From Acidobacteriota bacterium (GTDB lineage: Bacteria > Acidobacteriota > Terriglobia > Terriglobales > Acidobacteriaceae), in NCBI GenBank assembly GCA_021781255.1, contig JAJXXG010000487.1, forward strand, positions 4,402 through 9,585: a DNA stretch of 5,184 nucleotides, written 5' to 3'. The notes beneath the pieces were generated by a model, which was given only the letters and a program-made list of their open reading frames with translations, had not been told where the DNA came from and did no database searches. Each line of letters begins with the position of its first letter. The first letter of the stretch is position 1. The translations under genes were made by a program, and so were the position numbers. This document shows positions 4,562-5,184 of the stretch, one piece after another.

Positions 4562-5184
4562 ATGGAGACAAGCGGAGCCCGACAACTGAAAAAAGCGGCG
4601 CGCAGCACATCTCCGTCCACGTGGTCTGCGCTGGCTGTGCTTGCCCTGGCGATGGCCGCAGGCGGAATCACAGCGCGCCTGGAAGCTGGACCGCGGTTCG
4701 ACTGGCTGCTGCTGATGACCGCCATGGGGTTGACCGCCGCGGTCGCCATGCGGTTGCTGGCCGACAACGCCGCAGAGCGCGAGGCCGCAGCGCGCTATCA
4801 GGGCGACCCGCTTCGCGACCTGCTGGATTCGGCGGGCTCCGCCATTGTGTCCGTTGGCATGGACGGCCGTCTGGCTTATGTGAATCCCGCGGCCGAAAGA
4901 ATGTTGGGCTATTATGCCGCTGAACTCGTAAACCAGTCGAGCCCCGCGAACCTTCTAGCGCCGGGTGAGACGGAGCGCCTGGCTGCGGAAATACAGAAGC
5001 TGTGTGGTATTGAAAAAGCCGCCGGGCAAACTGCCAGCCCGCTCGAAACATTTCAGGAAATTGTTCGCGCGCTGCCGCCGAGCCAGATTCCCGCCATTGA
5101 AACGCAACTTCAGCGCAAGGATGGCGCCCTGACGCCCGTCCGGCTGAGCCTGTCTGTGTTGCGTAACAGCTTTGGCGAAGCGAC
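4562..5184 (+). CDS. Membrane-anchored PAS-domain sensor protein, N-terminal 207 residues (partial)
   Basis: The frame is open from the ATG at 4562 to the window edge. The product starts with a basic N-terminus (RQLKKAAR), then two membrane segments (about 21-39 and 48-67) joined by a loop of under ten residues, so little is exposed outside the membrane. A short linker (ADNAAEREAAARYQ) leads into a cytoplasmic PAS domain from about residue 85. This has the typical DGRLAYVNPAAERMLGY (101-117) and a late RKDGALTPVRLSLSVLRNSFGE segment (185-206). The stretch between them (about 130-183) is longer than in a minimal PAS domain and resembles the extended PAS type found in hybrid sensor kinases and diguanylate cyclases. 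The output domain (histidine kinase, GGDEF or other) lies beyond the window. The start is supported by GAAGG just before the ATG, although it is very close. An in-frame GTG at 4505 is possible but would add a poorly coding stretch. Confidence 0.85.
   Translation, partial: METSGARQLKKAARSTSPSTWSALAVLALAMAAGGITARLEAGPRFDWLLLMTAMGLTAAVAMRLLADNAAEREAAARYQGDPLRDLLDSAGSAIVSVGMDGRLAYVNPAAERMLGYYAAELVNQSSPANLLAPGETERLAAEIQKLCGIEKAAGQTASPLETFQEIVRALPPSQIPAIETQLQRKDGALTPVRLSLSVLRNSFGEA

Noticed and set aside
4126..4923. A 265-residue plus-strand frame across the intergenic gap and into the sensor gene
   Set aside because: It is arginine-, glycine- and cysteine-rich with no motif, and overlaps the clear PAS protein in another frame.

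Overview
The window is a G+C-rich bacterial chromosomal segment with short intergenic gaps, five complete genes and two genes cut by the window edges. The gene types suggest an Acidobacteriota-like (Terriglobia-type) Gram-negative bacterium. The pointers are an MCE-domain lipid-transport protein ending in an 'NPKKYL...RIF' tail, an exported S1/P1-type zinc hydrolase, and mixed GTG/ATG starts with strong G/C third positions. This taxonomic reading is inference; no rRNA or other marker gene is present.

Layout, left to right. (1) The last 13 codons of an unidentified plus-strand gene. (2) One base later, a 300-residue polytopic membrane protein of unknown function (plus). (3) Converging on it with only 4 bp between stop codons, an MlaD-like MCE protein (minus). 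It has one membrane anchor, one MCE domain and five tandem 34-residue helical repeats; its start is a GTG behind an AAGGGG ribosome-binding site. (4) Upstream of it on the same strand, acpS (holo-ACP synthase). (5) Divergent from acpS, a small cysteine-containing protein of unknown family (plus). A 24-bp near-perfect palindrome sits across its apparent GTG start. (6) Converging on that gene with 22 bp between stops, an exported S1/P1-nuclease/phospholipase-C-family enzyme (minus) with a full set of zinc ligands. (7) A 451-bp gap with a cluster of G/C-rich stem-loops near its left end. (8) The 5' part of a membrane-anchored PAS-domain sensor (plus), running off the right edge.

Functional links are loose. 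The MCE protein and AcpS both belong to lipid and envelope biology (lipid trafficking; activation of the acyl carrier of fatty-acid synthesis), and acpS could be co-transcribed into the MCE gene across a 225-bp spacer. The secreted hydrolase and the PAS sensor are divergently transcribed and could share a control region, but nothing seen proves that they act together.

I see no mobile element, CRISPR array, tRNA or rRNA, and no clear new multi-gene system. The observations most worth following are the palindrome at 2758-2781, the repeat architecture of the MCE protein, the nuclease-spaced but PLC-like metal site of the exported hydrolase, and the stem-loop cluster at 4168-4223.
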